Shown one piece after another: positions 54,476-64,000 of a DNA stretch of 64,000 bases. The translations under genes were made by a program, and so were the position numbers. The notes under the pieces are model-generated. The model was not told the origin of the DNA. It saw only the letters and a list, made by a program, of their open reading frames with translations, and searched no databases. The DNA is taken from assembly GCF_009193135.1 (NCBI RefSeq), contig NZ_VUKC01000002.1:248001-312000 (forward strand). The letters are read 5' to 3'. Every line of letters begins with the position of its first letter. The stretch's first letter is position 1. The stretch comes from Georgenia satyanarayanai. Lineage in GTDB: Bacteria; Actinomycetota; Actinomycetes; Actinomycetales; Actinomycetaceae.

Positions 54476-55681
54476 CTACTTGCCCGGCTTGCCCGAGCCC
54501 TTGCCACGACGCTCGATCTCGGCCCGACGCTGGGCCGCTCGCTTCGCGTGGCGCTCGGCTGCGCGCTGCTGCGGGGTCTTGCCGTCCTTGGTGACATCCT
54601 GACCCGACGGTGCCGGGGCGGTGGCGTCCGGCTCGGCAGCCTCCTCCGGCGACGCCGCGCTGCCTCCCGTGGGTGCCTGCGCATCGACTCCACCCGGGGT
54701 GCCCGGTCGGCGCTGACGGTCCTTGCGCTTGGGCTGCACGCGCTGGCCACGCTGGACGGGACGCTCCGGCTCCGGGGGCTCGGGAAGGAGCTCCTCGACG
54801 GGCACACCCTTGCGCGCCGCCTTGCGCTCGAGCTTGGCCCGCTCGCGCTCCTTGAAGCGCTTCTCCGCCTCGGAGCCCGCCGCCGGCATCTTGCGGATCG
54901 TGTAGAACTGCTGCGCCATCGTCCACAGGTTCGTCGTGAGCCAGTAGATGAGCACACCGATGGGGAAGTACACGCCGGAGAAGGCGAAGATCAGCGGCAT
55001 CAGGTACATGAGCATGCGCTGCTGCTTGGCCATCGGGTTGTCCAGCGCGCTCTGCGGCATGTTCTTCATCGTCAGCTGCCGCTGCGTGGTGAACGTCGTC
55101 ACCGACATGAGGACGATGAGCACCGCGGTGAGGATCCGGACGTTGAGCGTCGCCCCCTCGCCGAGGAAGGACTGCGAGAGCCGCGCGCCGAGCAGCGTCG
55201 CGTCGAGGAACTGCGAGGCCGCGGCCTCGTCGATGGGCCCGAGGGGCTGCCCGTCGCGGTAGGTGCCGTCAGCGATCTGCGGCATCGAGTACAGCACCCG
55301 GAACAGGGCGAAGAAGATCGGTGACTGCGCGAGGATGGGCAGGCAGGAGGCGAAGGGGTTCGTCCCGTGCTTCTGGTAGAGCGCCATCATCTCGGACTGC
55401 ATCTGCTGCCGTGACGCGGGGTCGTTCTTGCCCTTGTACTTCTTCTGCAGCTTCTGCAGCTCCGGCTGCAGGACCTGCATGCCGCGGGAAGCCTTGATCT
55501 GCTTGAAGAACAGGGGGATGAGCAGGATACGCATGATGACCGTCAGACCGACGATCGACAGCGCCCAGGTCCAGCCGCTGGCCGGGTCCAGACCGACGAA
55601 GGTCCACAGCTCGTGGAAGAGGTGGAGAATCCACGCGACGACCCACTTGATGGGGTAGAGGATCGTGTCAAAGGCACCCAT
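54476..55681 (-). CDS. yidC: Membrane protein insertase YidC
   Basis: The 401-residue Oxa1-family insertase has five predicted helices: ILYPIKWVVAWILHLFHELWTFVG, the conserved Arg helix in WALSIVGLTVIMRILLIPLFFKQ, the hairpin helices, and MYLMPLIFAFSGVYFPIGVLIYWLTTNLWTMAQQ. The basic C-terminal 120 residues (KRFKERERAKLERKAARKG ... RAEIERRGKGSGKPGK) are ribosome-binding. It lacks the large periplasmic domain of Gram-negatives. It lies between yidD and jag in the rpmH operon. Confidence 0.95.
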   Translation of the reverse strand: MGAFDTILYPIKWVVAWILHLFHELWTFVGLDPASGWTWALSIVGLTVIMRILLIPLFFKQIKASRGMQVLQPELQKLQKKYKGKNDPASRQQMQSEMMALYQKHGTNPFASCLPILAQSPIFFALFRVLYSMPQIADGTYRDGQPLGPIDEAAASQFLDATLLGARLSQSFLGEGATLNVRILTAVLIVLMSVTTFTTQRQLTMKNMPQSALDNPMAKQQRMLMYLMPLIFAFSGVYFPIGVLIYWLTTNLWTMAQQFYTIRKMPAAGSEAEKRFKERERAKLERKAARKGVPVEELLPEPPEPERPVQRGQRVQPKRKDRQRRPGTPGGVDAQAPTGGSAASPEEAAEPDATAPAPSGQDVTKDGKTPQQRAAERHAKRAAQRRAEIERRGKGSGKPGK

Positions 55682-55693
55682 GCGGGTCGTCTC

Positions 55694-56029
55694 CTAGAGG
55701 TCTTCCGGCGCGTCGTGTCCACGCGCCCCACCGGCAGCTACACCGAGCGTACGTGCTCGTGCTTCGCTTCTTGACCACGGCATCGGCTCGCCGCGCTGCG
55801 GGACGTGGTCGATCCCGCCCCTGCTCCACGGGTTGCAGCGAAGCAGGCGCCACCCGGCCAGCCCGACGCCCCGCACCGCACCGTGCCGCCTCAGCGCCGT
55901 CACCGCGTACGCGGAGCACGACGGGTAGTAGCGGCACGTCGGTCCGAACCATGGGGAGACGATCAGCTGGTAGGCACGGACCACCAGCGCGAGGCCGCGG
56001 CCCAGCAGACCGCTCAGTCGACCGGTCAT
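55694..56029 (-). CDS. yidD: Membrane protein insertion efficiency factor YidD
   Basis: The 111-residue protein has the Cys-rich haemolysin-like core VRAYQLIVSPWFGPTCRYYPSCSAYAVTALRRHG and LLRCNPWSRGGIDHVP, with three conserved cysteines. It assists YidC-dependent insertion at the inner membrane. The tail after residue 85 is not conserved. Its start overlaps the rnpA stop by ATGA, and it is followed by yidC. Confidence 0.94.
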   Translation of the reverse strand: MTGRLSGLLGRGLALVVRAYQLIVSPWFGPTCRYYPSCSAYAVTALRRHGAVRGVGLAGWRLLRCNPWSRGGIDHVPQRGEPMPWSRSEARARTLGVAAGGARGHDAPEDL

Positions 56030-56382
56030 CGGCCCGCTGCCCGTCGACGCGCGGTGCGCAGTGCTGCGTCGAGGTCGTCACCGAGCTCGACGCTCGTTGC
56101 CGCGCGGGCAGAAGGAAGCGCCCGCACGACGAGCTTGTCGCCGTCGTGCAGGTCGCTGATCCGGGTGGCGAGCAGCCCGCGCAACCGGCGCTTCACCTGG
56201 TTGCGCTCCACCGCGTTGCCGACCGCCTTCGACACGACGAGGCCCGCGCGAGGCGGGCTCGATGGCGCTTCCTCGGTCGTGCTGAGGTGGACGACAAGTC
56301 GGCGTGCGCCGCTGCGGGCACCGCCGCGCACCGCGTCGGTGAAGTCCTCCGACCGACGCATACGGTGCTGCGGCGGCAGCAC
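56026..56382 (-). CDS. rnpA: Ribonuclease P protein component
   Basis: The 118-residue basic protein binds M1 RNA and helps trim tRNA 5' ends. It has MRRSEDFTDAVRGGARSGARRLVVHL, AGLVVSKAVGNAVERNQVKRRLRGLL (the RNR motif region) and VVRALPSARAATS. It begins 3 bp after rpmH and overlaps yidD at its end, as is usual in this operon. Confidence 0.96.
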   Translation of the reverse strand: MLPPQHRMRRSEDFTDAVRGGARSGARRLVVHLSTTEEAPSSPPRAGLVVSKAVGNAVERNQVKRRLRGLLATRISDLHDGDKLVVRALPSARAATSVELGDDLDAALRTARRRAAGR

Positions 56383-56385
56383 GGC

Positions 56386-56523
56386 TCAGGCCGAGAGCTT
56401 CTCGCGGCCCTTGCGACGACGGGCGCCCAGGATGGCGCGCCCGGCGCGCGTGCGCATGCGCAGCCGGAACCCGTGCACCTTGGCACGCTTCCGGTTGTTC
56501 GGCTGGTAAGTCCGCTTGCTCAC
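56386..56523 (-). CDS. rpmH: 50S ribosomal protein L34
   Basis: The 45-residue product, [20 protein letters not shown] followed by [25 protein letters not shown], is a complete L34. The GTG at 56523 is its start. It leads the leftward operon and is divergent from dnaA, the standard bacterial arrangement. Confidence 0.98.
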   Translation of the reverse strand: MSKRTYQPNNRKRAKVHGFRLRMRTRAGRAILGARRRKGREKLSA

Positions 56524-56730
56524 GGCAGTACTCCAAAACGTCGGTTGTCTACGCTGCGGCTGGGCAGCAGATGCGCGGCTGCGCCGCTCCTCCGCACTAC
56601 AGGACCGGTGCGCAGGCACCACGGAAGAGCCGTCGGGACGGCTTGGCCACGATACGCGAGGCGGAGAAGACCGGTCAATCCGACCTCCGGGCGCCCGAGT
56701 ATGCCGTCCCTCACGCCTCTTCTGCACATC

Positions 56731-56751
56731 TGTGGATATCTATGTGGATCG
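56731..56751 (+). promoter_or_regulatory. DnaA-box pair upstream of dnaA
   Basis: TGTGGATAT (56731-56739) and TGTGGATCG (56743-56751), in the same orientation and 12 bp apart, lie 53-73 bp before the dnaA start in the 280-bp rpmH-dnaA gap. They resemble TTATCCACA with one or two changes. Autoregulation of dnaA by DnaA is known in other bacteria. Confidence 0.65.
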
Positions 56752-56803
56752 AGGGCCGAGGTGCGACACTCGTGCCTCTGACACCCTGCTGGAGAGGACC
56801 GCT

Positions 56804-58225
56804 GTGCCCGAGAACGACGACATCACCGACGTCTGGGCACGCGCCGTGGACATCCTCACGGAGAGTGGGGACATCGGCGGCGCTCAGCGCGCCTTCATCC
56901 GCCTCACGCGTCCGCTCGGTGCCGTCGACGGCACCCTCCTCCTCGCGGTCCCCAGCGACTTCGCCAAGGACTTCCTCGAGACCCGCGCCCGGGTCGCCCT
57001 GACAGAGGCACTGACCGAGGCGTCCGGCTCGGCCGTCCGCTTCGCCGTCACCGTCGACCCGACGCTGGAGGAGACGTCGCCGCGCGTGCCCAGCGCCGAC
57101 ACCCCCGACGACGCCCCGGCGCCGCCGACGCCGCAGGAGACCCGCGCGGCTGCCCGCCGCGCCTCCGCCGTCGCCGAGGCCGACGCCGCCCGTCTCAACC
57201 CGAAGTACACCTTCGAGACCTTCGTCATCGGCTCGAGCAACCGTTTCGCGCACGCGGCCGCGACCGCCGTCGCCGAGTCGCCGGCCCGCGCGTACAACCC
57301 GCTGTTCATCTACGGCGGCTCCGGGCTCGGCAAGACACACCTGCTCCATGCCATCGGGCACTACGCCCGCAGCCTCGACCCCAGCGTCCGGGTGCGGTAC
57401 GTGAACTCCGAGGAGTTCACCAACGACTTCATCAACTCGATCCGCGATGACAAGGCCGAGGCCTTCCAGCGCCGGTACCGCGAGGTCGACGTCCTCCTCA
57501 TCGACGACATCCAGTTCCTCCAGGGCAAGGAACAGACGATGGAGGAGTTCTTCCACACCTTCAACACGCTGCACAACGCCAACAAGCAGGTCGTCATCAC
57601 CTCCGACCTCGCCCCCAAGCAGCTCAACGGCTTCGAGGACCGGATGCGCTCCCGCTTCGAGTGGGGGCTGCTCACCGACGTGCAACCGCCCGACCTCGAG
57701 ACCCGGATCGCGATCCTCCGGAAGAAGGCGAACAACGAGAACCTCGAGATCGACGACGCCGTCCTCTCCTACATCGCGTCACGGATCTCGACGAACATCC
57801 GTGAGCTCGAGGGTGCTCTCATCCGAGTCACGGCCTTCGCCAACCTCAACCGGCAGCCCGTCGACGAGTCGCTCGCCGTCATGGTCCTCAAGGACTTCAT
57901 CACCGACACCGACGGTGAGGACATCACGCCCACGCTGATCATGGGCCAGACCGCCGACTACTTCTCGATCTCCATCGACCAGCTGTGCAGCGCCGACCGC
58001 TCCCGCGTGCTCGTCAACGCCCGACAGATCGCCATGTACCTGTGCCGAGAGCTCACCGAGCTGTCCCTGCCCAAGATCGGGCAGCTCTTCGGCGGGCGCG
58101 ACCACACGACGGTCATGCACGCCAACCGCAAGATCCGCGAGCAGATGGCCGAGAAGCGCTCGACGTTCAACCAGGTCACCGAGCTCACGAACCGGATCAA
58201 GCAGAAGGCCCGCACCGGAGGCTGA
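56804..58225 (+). CDS. dnaA: Chromosomal replication initiator DnaA
   Basis: The 473-residue AAA+ initiator has domain I (residues 1-85, [14 protein letters not shown] and [11 protein letters not shown]) and a short acidic/Pro-rich domain II (about 85-130). Domain III carries Walker [10 protein letters not shown], Walker [13 protein letters not shown], sensor I SDLAP and the arginine finger in [10 protein letters not shown]. Domain IV has [31 protein letters not shown], which reads DnaA boxes. The GTG at 56804 follows GGAGAGGA by 5 nt. oriC lies directly downstream. Confidence 0.98.
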   Translation: MPENDDITDVWARAVDILTESGDIGGAQRAFIRLTRPLGAVDGTLLLAVPSDFAKDFLETRARVALTEALTEASGSAVRFAVTVDPTLEETSPRVPSADTPDDAPAPPTPQETRAAARRASAVAEADAARLNPKYTFETFVIGSSNRFAHAAATAVAESPARAYNPLFIYGGSGLGKTHLLHAIGHYARSLDPSVRVRYVNSEEFTNDFINSIRDDKAEAFQRRYREVDVLLIDDIQFLQGKEQTMEEFFHTFNTLHNANKQVVITSDLAPKQLNGFEDRMRSRFEWGLLTDVQPPDLETRIAILRKKANNENLEIDDAVLSYIASRISTNIRELEGALIRVTAFANLNRQPVDESLAVMVLKDFITDTDGEDITPTLIMGQTADYFSISIDQLCSADRSRVLVNARQIAMYLCRELTELSLPKIGQLFGGRDHTTVMHANRKIREQMAEKRSTFNQVTELTNRIKQKARTGG

Positions 58226-58646
58226 CCCGCCCGCACGGTGGCGCTCCACGACGGGAATCGGCCCCTCGAGCTCATGCACAGTTGTGGACAACCCTGTGGA
58301 TTCACGTGGACAGCGGAAACTTGTCAGTGGACAGACCATCCCCTGCCGGTGGACGACGCCGGGAGCGGTGCTGACAATCCCCTGCCCCGGCCCGTCCTCC
58401 ACAGGCCGGTCAGCACTGCGCCCCACAGCACGGCTCCCGTGGTGACCTGCACGGACGTGCGATGTCCACAGTGTCCACACCACCGACGATGATGACGAGA
58501 CCCCCATTCCAGATCGCTTGTGAATAACAAGATCTGGCCGGGTCACCGTGCCCGACTCGCGTCCGGAGCCTCGGTGCACTCGCGTAAGGTTTCCCGTGCG
58601 CAGCACCATGCGCTGCGCCGTCACGCTCCGAGAGAGGTCAACAATC
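58226..58646. other. oriC: Origin of replication, oriC
   Basis: The 421-bp dnaA-dnaN gap holds at least eight DnaA-box-like sites. On the plus strand: TGTGGACAA 58283-58291 (exact TTGTCCACA), TGTGGATTC 58295, CGTGGACAG 58305, AGTGGACAG 58326, TGTGAATAA 58519. In the opposite orientation: TCCTCCACA 58395, ATGTCCACA 58462, GTGTCCACA 58471. Boxes point inward from both sides of a centre near 58430. The only A/T-rich patch, a possible unwinding element, is the hairpin near dnaN at 58509-58537. Confidence 0.93.
58509..58537. repeat. Composite inverted repeat at the dnaN side of oriC
   Basis: CCAGATC (58509-58515) and CTTGT (58517-58521) pair with ACAAG (58527-58531) and GATCTGG (58531-58537) around a GAATA loop, with a 2-nt bulge. 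It contains the TTATTCACA-type box and the most A/T-rich bases of oriC. Confidence 0.7.
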
Positions 58647-59774
58647 GTGAAGCTCAGGGTCGAACGGGACGTCCTTGCCGAGGCCGTTGCCTGGACAGCG
58701 CGCTCCCTTCCCGCGCGCCCGCCGGTCCCGGTGCTCGCCGGCGTGCGGCTGGAGGCAAGCAGCGAGGGCTCCCTCACCCTGTCGACCTTCGACTACGACG
58801 TCTCGGCGCGCTCCGCGGTCCCCGCGGCCGTCGAGGAGGCAGGCGTCGTCCTCGTCTCGGGCCGTCTGCTCGCCGACATCGCCAAGGCGCTGCCCGCGAA
58901 GCCCGTCGACCTCACCCTGGACGGCACCAAGGTGGTGCTGCGCTGCGGGGCGAGCCGGTTCACGCTCCTCACCATGCCCGTGGAGGACTACCCGGCCCTC
59001 CCTGCCATGCCCGAGCTCTCCGGCACCATCGACGCCGACGTCCTCACCGAGGCGGTCGCCCAGGTGAGCATCGCGGCGAGCCGCGACGAGACCCTGCCGC
59101 TGCTCACCGGCGTCCGGGTCGAGATCGAGGGCGAGAAGCTCACGCTCATGGCCACCGACCGCTACCGCCTCGCCATGCGCGAGCTGAGCTGGCACCCGAG
59201 CGACCCCTCCATCTCCGCCGTCGCTCTGGTCCGGGCGCGCACCCTGTCCGACGTCGCCAAGTCGCTCACCAGCGCCGGCAGCGTCGACGTCGCCCTGGGT
59301 CGGGACGCTGCCTCGCTCGTCGGCTTCGCGGCCGGCGGGCGGCAGACGACGTCGCTGCTCGTCGAGGGCGACTACCCCCCGGTGCGGCGCCTCTTCCCGG
59401 ACGAGACCACCACCCACGCCGTCGTCGCAACGGCGGCGCTCGTCGAGGCCGCGCGCCGCGTCTCCCTGGTCGCCGAGCGCAACACCCCCATCCGACTGAG
59501 CTTCTCCGACGGGCAGGTCGTCCTCGAGGCGGGCCAGGGCGAGGACGCGCAGGCCTCGGAGGTCCTCGAGGCCACCCTCGTCGGCGAGGACATCGTCACC
59601 GCCTTCAACCCGCACTACCTTCTCGACGGCCTCGGCGCGCTGAGCACGGACTTCGTGCGGCTGTCCTTCACCCACCCGAGCAAGCCCGCCGTCATGACCG
59701 GCCAGGGCAGCGCCGAGGGCGAGAGCGAGGACGAGTTCCGCTACCTCCTCATGCCCATCCGGTTCGCCGGGTAG
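58647..59774 (+). CDS. dnaN: DNA polymerase III sliding clamp
   Basis: The 375-residue beta clamp has three similar domains. It starts VKLRVERDVLAEAVAWTARSLPARPPVPVLAG and includes STFDYDVSARS, LTLMATDRYRLAMREL, and at the end HYLLDGLGAL, VRLSFTHPSKPAVMTG and the terminal YLLMPIRFAG. It holds the polymerase on DNA. The GTG at 58647 follows GAGAGAGG by 6 nt and leads the dnaN-gnd-recF-DUF721 series. Confidence 0.97.
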   Translation: MKLRVERDVLAEAVAWTARSLPARPPVPVLAGVRLEASSEGSLTLSTFDYDVSARSAVPAAVEEAGVVLVSGRLLADIAKALPAKPVDLTLDGTKVVLRCGASRFTLLTMPVEDYPALPAMPELSGTIDADVLTEAVAQVSIAASRDETLPLLTGVRVEIEGEKLTLMATDRYRLAMRELSWHPSDPSISAVALVRARTLSDVAKSLTSAGSVDVALGRDAASLVGFAAGGRQTTSLLVEGDYPPVRRLFPDETTTHAVVATAALVEAARRVSLVAERNTPIRLSFSDGQVVLEAGQGEDAQASEVLEATLVGEDIVTAFNPHYLLDGLGALSTDFVRLSFTHPSKPAVMTGQGSAEGESEDEFRYLLMPIRFAG

Positions 59775-59821
59775 CCGCGCTCCAGGTACGTTCGCAGCAG
59801 CCGTCCACGAGGGGAGCAGAC

Positions 59822-60718
59822 ATGCACATCGGCATGGTTGGTCTGGGCAAGATGGGCGGCAACATGCGCCAGCGCATCGAGGCCGCCGGGCACACCGTCA
59901 CCGGGTACGACACCAACCCGGAGATCAGCGACGTCGCCTCCCTCGCCGAGCTCGCCGCGGCGCTGCCCGCCGGCAACCGTGTCGTGTGGATCATGGTGCC
60001 CGCGGGCGCGCCCACGCTGTCCGTGCTCGAGGAGCTCGCCACCCGGCTGGGGGCCGGTGACCTCATCATCGAGGGCGGCAACTCCTACTACCGCGACGAC
60101 CAGACGAACGCCGCCATGCTCGCCGAGCGGGGCATCGGCTACATCGACGCCGGCATCTCCGGAGGTGTCTGGGGCCGCGAGTACGGCTACGGCACGATGG
60201 TCGGCGGCAGCGCCGAGGACGTCGAGCGCGCCATGCCGATCTTCGACGCCCTGCGACCCGACGGGCCGAGCGAGGAGGGCTTCGTCCACGCCGGTGGCGT
60301 CGGTGCCGGCCACTTCTCCAAGATGGTCCACAACGGCATCGAGTACGGCCTCATGCAGGCCTATGCCGAGGGCTACGAGATCATCGCCTCGCGCTCCGAC
60401 CTCGTCCCGGACGTCGCAGCGGTCCTGCGCGCGTGGCAGCGAGGGACCGTCGTGCGCTCGTGGTTGCTCGAGCTCCTCGTCGACGCCCTCGAGGGCGACC
60501 CGGGCCTCGCCGGCGTCGACGACTACGCCAACGACTCCGGCGAGGGCCGCTGGACCCTCGAGGAGGCCATCGACAACGCGGTCCCCGCCCCCACCATCGC
60601 CGCCGCGCTCTTCGCCCGCTTCGCCTCCCGGCAGGAGCAGTCCCCCGCCATGAAGGCGATCGCCGCCCTCCGCGAGGAGTTCGGGGGACACGCGGTCCGT
60701 CGCGCCGACGAGCGCTGA
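59822..60718 (+). CDS. gnd: 6-phosphogluconate dehydrogenase, decarboxylating (short form)
   Basis: The 298-residue enzyme converts 6-phosphogluconate to ribulose 5-phosphate. It has [19 protein letters not shown] for the cofactor, [42 protein letters not shown] and the catalytic [19 protein letters not shown]. It is the short type (about 300 residues, GntZ/YqeC-like), which lacks the tail of the 470-residue enzyme. A gnd between dnaN and recF is characteristic of many actinobacteria. GGGGAG precedes the ATG. Confidence 0.95.
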   Translation: MHIGMVGLGKMGGNMRQRIEAAGHTVTGYDTNPEISDVASLAELAAALPAGNRVVWIMVPAGAPTLSVLEELATRLGAGDLIIEGGNSYYRDDQTNAAMLAERGIGYIDAGISGGVWGREYGYGTMVGGSAEDVERAMPIFDALRPDGPSEEGFVHAGGVGAGHFSKMVHNGIEYGLMQAYAEGYEIIASRSDLVPDVAAVLRAWQRGTVVRSWLLELLVDALEGDPGLAGVDDYANDSGEGRWTLEEAIDNAVPAPTIAAALFARFASRQEQSPAMKAIAALREEFGGHAVRRADER

Positions 60719-60720
60719 GG

Positions 60721-61881
60721 ATGTACGTCTCCAACCTCTCCCTGCACGACTTCCGCTCCTACACCGAGCTGGTCCTCGCGCTGGACCCCGGCGTCACGGC
60801 GTTCGTCGGGCACAACGGCCAGGGCAAGACGAACATCGTCGAGGCCGTCGCGTACCTCGGCACGTTCTCCAGCCACCGGGTGGCCTCCGACGCCGCCCTG
60901 GTCAGGCACGGCACCGGCGGCGCCGTCGTCCGCGCCAAGGCGGTCCGCGGGGGGCGCGAGACCCTCGTCGAGCTCGAGATCGTCGCCGGCAAGGCCAACC
61001 GGGCCCGGCTCAACCGTGCCGCCGTCAGCCGCACCCGCGACGTCCTCGGCATCGTGCGCAGCGTGGTGTTCGCGCCCGAGGACCTCGAGCTCGTCAAGGG
61101 CGACCCCCAGGTCCGCCGCCGCTTCCTCGACGACCTCCTCGTGCTCCTCACCCCCCGCCTGGCGGGGGTGCGCAGCGAGTACGACAAGATCCTGCGCCAG
61201 CGCGGCGCCCTCCTCAAGACCGCCGGCGCAGCACGCCGCCGCGGCACCAGCCCCGAGCTGTCCACCCTGGACGTGTGGGACCGCCACCTCGCAGCCGCCG
61301 GCGCGGAGATCACCGCCGCGCGCATCGACCTCCTCCACCGGCTGCGTCCGCGGACCGCGCAGGCGTACGAGCAGGTCAGTGGCGGGCAGGGGGAGGCCCA
61401 CCTCGGTTACCGGTCGGCCCTCCTCGCCCTCGACGGCGAGGGCGAGACGACCCTCGAGGAGGAGCGGGCGCTCACCGACGTGGCCGCCCTCGAGGAGCGG
61501 CTCGTCGAGGCGATGGCCCGCGTCCGGAGCAAGGAGCTCGACCGGGGGGTGAGCCTCGTCGGCCCGCACCGCGACGACCTCGTCCTCACCCTCGGCGGGC
61601 TGCCCGCGAAGGGCTACGCGAGCCACGGGGAGTCGTGGTCCTACGCCCTGGCACTGCGGCTCGCCTCCTTCGAGGTGCTCTCTGACGACGACGACGGCGG
61701 GCCGGTCCTCATCCTCGACGACGTGTTCGCCGAGCTTGACGTCCGCCGCCGCGAGCGGCTGGCCACCATGGTGGGCGGGGCCGAGCAGGTCCTCATCACC
61801 GCGGCCGTCGCCGAGGACGTCCCCGAGTCCCTGCGCGGTGCGCGCTTCACCGTCGCGAGGGGCGAGGTCACCCGTGAGTGA
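60721..61881 (+). CDS. recF: DNA replication and repair protein RecF
   Basis: The 386-residue SMC-like ATPase loads RecA at gaps. It starts [17 protein letters not shown], with Walker [42 protein letters not shown], the signature-like [22 protein letters not shown] and Walker [21 protein letters not shown]. Its ATG follows the gnd stop by 2 bp, and its end overlaps the DUF721 gene, so the genes are co-transcribed. Confidence 0.96.
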   Translation: MYVSNLSLHDFRSYTELVLALDPGVTAFVGHNGQGKTNIVEAVAYLGTFSSHRVASDAALVRHGTGGAVVRAKAVRGGRETLVELEIVAGKANRARLNRAAVSRTRDVLGIVRSVVFAPEDLELVKGDPQVRRRFLDDLLVLLTPRLAGVRSEYDKILRQRGALLKTAGAARRRGTSPELSTLDVWDRHLAAAGAEITAARIDLLHRLRPRTAQAYEQVSGGQGEAHLGYRSALLALDGEGETTLEEERALTDVAALEERLVEAMARVRSKELDRGVSLVGPHRDDLVLTLGGLPAKGYASHGESWSYALALRLASFEVLSDDDDGGPVLILDDVFAELDVRRRERLATMVGGAEQVLITAAVAEDVPESLRGARFTVARGEVTRE

Positions 61882-62425
61882 CGAACAGCCTCCCGAGCCG
61901 GAGGAGGAGACGACGTCGTCGGCTGCCAGCCAGGCCCTGGCGCGGGCCCGGGCCGCGGCCGCGGCGAAGGGCCTGCGCCGCAGCGCGCCGGGACGGCCGG
62001 TCCCCGGCAAGCGGCGCTTCCGGCCGGGGCCCGGGCTCGGTGACGTCGGCAGCGGCGCGGGCCCCTCCCGCCGCGACCCGCAGATGCTGGGCCCCATCGT
62101 CGACAAGATCCTCACCGAACGCGGGTGGAGCGCCCCGGTGAGCATGGGCGGCGTCGTCGGGCGCTGGCGCGAGATCGTCGGTGACCAGCTCGCCGACCAC
62201 TGTGTCGTGGAGACCTTCGACGAAGCCGTGCTCGTCGTCCGCGCCGACTCGACCACGTGGGCCACCCAGCTGCGCCTCCTCCAGCCGCAGCTCGAGCGCC
62301 GCCTCGCCGAGGAGGTCGGGGAGGACGTCGTCGAGAAGATCGTCATCCGGGGGCCGGGCGGGCCGAGCTGGACCCGCGGACCACGGTCGGTCCGTGGCCG
62401 CGGACCGCGCGACACCTACGGCTGA
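61874..62425 (+). CDS. DUF721 (DciA-like) protein
   Basis: The 183-residue protein has a disordered, Arg/Pro-rich N-terminal 85 residues and a C-terminal DciA-type domain ([67 protein letters not shown]). DciA proteins load the DnaB helicase in bacteria that lack DnaC/DnaI, so this is a likely helicase operator here (known for the family; inferred for this protein). The GTG at 61874 overlaps recF. Its homologue is Rv0004, also between recF and gyrB. Confidence 0.9.
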   Translation: MSDEQPPEPEEETTSSAASQALARARAAAAAKGLRRSAPGRPVPGKRRFRPGPGLGDVGSGAGPSRRDPQMLGPIVDKILTERGWSAPVSMGGVVGRWREIVGDQLADHCVVETFDEAVLVVRADSTTWATQLRLLQPQLERRLAEEVGEDVVEKIVIRGPGGPSWTRGPRSVRGRGPRDTYG

Positions 62426-62463
62426 GCGGGCCCACCGGCCGCCCACGGGGGACACGTCACACT

Positions 62464-62484
62464 TGTGGATGAACTTGTGGATAT
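62464..62484 (+). promoter_or_regulatory. DnaA-box pair upstream of gyrB
   Basis: TGTGGATGA (62464-62472) and TGTGGATAT (62476-62484), 12 bp apart, differ from TTATCCACA by one base each. TAGAAT at 62509-62514 may be the gyrB -10; no convincing -35 is seen. The pair lies just upstream of it. Confidence 0.55.
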
Positions 62485-62626
62485 GCGGTGATTCGGGCGC
62501 CCACGCAGTAGAATCGGGTGACCCCGCCCGCGGGGTGTCGGCTGGAGTCGCACCCCCGGGCAGTAGTGGTGCCAGGAGCACCGTCCCGAACCAGGCGACG
62601 GTGCGGTGCTGCGCCGCGACGAATGA

Positions 62627-64000
<1,374 letters not shown>

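Noticed and set aside
58300-58313. TTCACGTGGA in oriC as a parS site
   Set aside because: Only the central CACGTG and one arm match; it lacks the GAAAC arm and is better read as part of two DnaA-box-like sites.

Overview
The window is about 72-75% GC by eye, with GTG starts, tightly overlapping ATGA/GTGA gene junctions and a gene order that marks it as an actinobacterial chromosome around the replication origin. Reading left to right, the order pcnA(-), NUDIX, DUF6049, murJ, trxB, trxA ... parB(-), parA(-), rsmG(-), jag(-), yidC(-), yidD(-), rnpA(-), rpmH(-), oriC, dnaA, dnaN, gnd, recF, DUF721, gyrB matches the origin region known from Mycobacterium, Streptomyces and Micrococcales. The presence of gnd between dnaN and recF, a class I aminotransferase and D-Ala-D-Ala ligase before parB, and the lack of sigM after murJ favour Micrococcales (Cellulomonadaceae/Bogoriellaceae-like). 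That genus-level placement is inference.

Region 1 (1-13 kb) is accessory. A heptose-type surface glycan cluster is read on the plus strand: a GT4 fragment, a three-domain GmhA-HldE fusion, an SDR and a GT9 heptosyltransferase-like enzyme. It appears to continue on the minus strand with a UDP-sugar decarboxylase-like epimerase and a GT2. Between the halves sits a complete arsenic resistance block: arsR, divergent arsO monooxygenase, ArsB efflux pump, an ArsR-phosphatase fusion, arsC and a thioredoxin reductase. From residue 19 to its stop that reductase gene is, by eye, base-for-base identical to the housekeeping trxB 36.2 kb away.

Region 2 (11-24.6 kb) is a mixed set of metabolic and stress genes: MFS, SRPBCC, LLM flavin oxidoreductase, CPYC-type FAD oxidoreductase, a PIN-domain protein, an F420-type NADP reductase, a tandem pair of acyl-ACP-desaturase-like proteins (one with most iron ligands lost), photolyase, aldo/keto reductase and a secreted CAP/FG-GAP-repeat protein. 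A 138-bp tandem duplication lies at 17.4-17.6 kb.

Region 3 (24.6-38.3 kb) holds dnaB, a MATE exporter, rpsF-ssb-rpsR-rplI, threonine aldolase, a bifunctional penicillin-binding protein, ino1 with a PadR regulator, an MFS protein, carbonic anhydrase and the CCA-adding enzyme. Region 4 (38.4-64 kb) is the conserved origin core described above. It includes a single reading frame joining MurJ to a pseudokinase, a 1.9-kb gene-free region with eight parS-like sites beside parAB, and oriC between dnaA and dnaN. Pairs of DnaA boxes spaced exactly 12 bp apart recur upstream of dnaA, in oriC, upstream of gyrB and between dnaB and the MATE gene.
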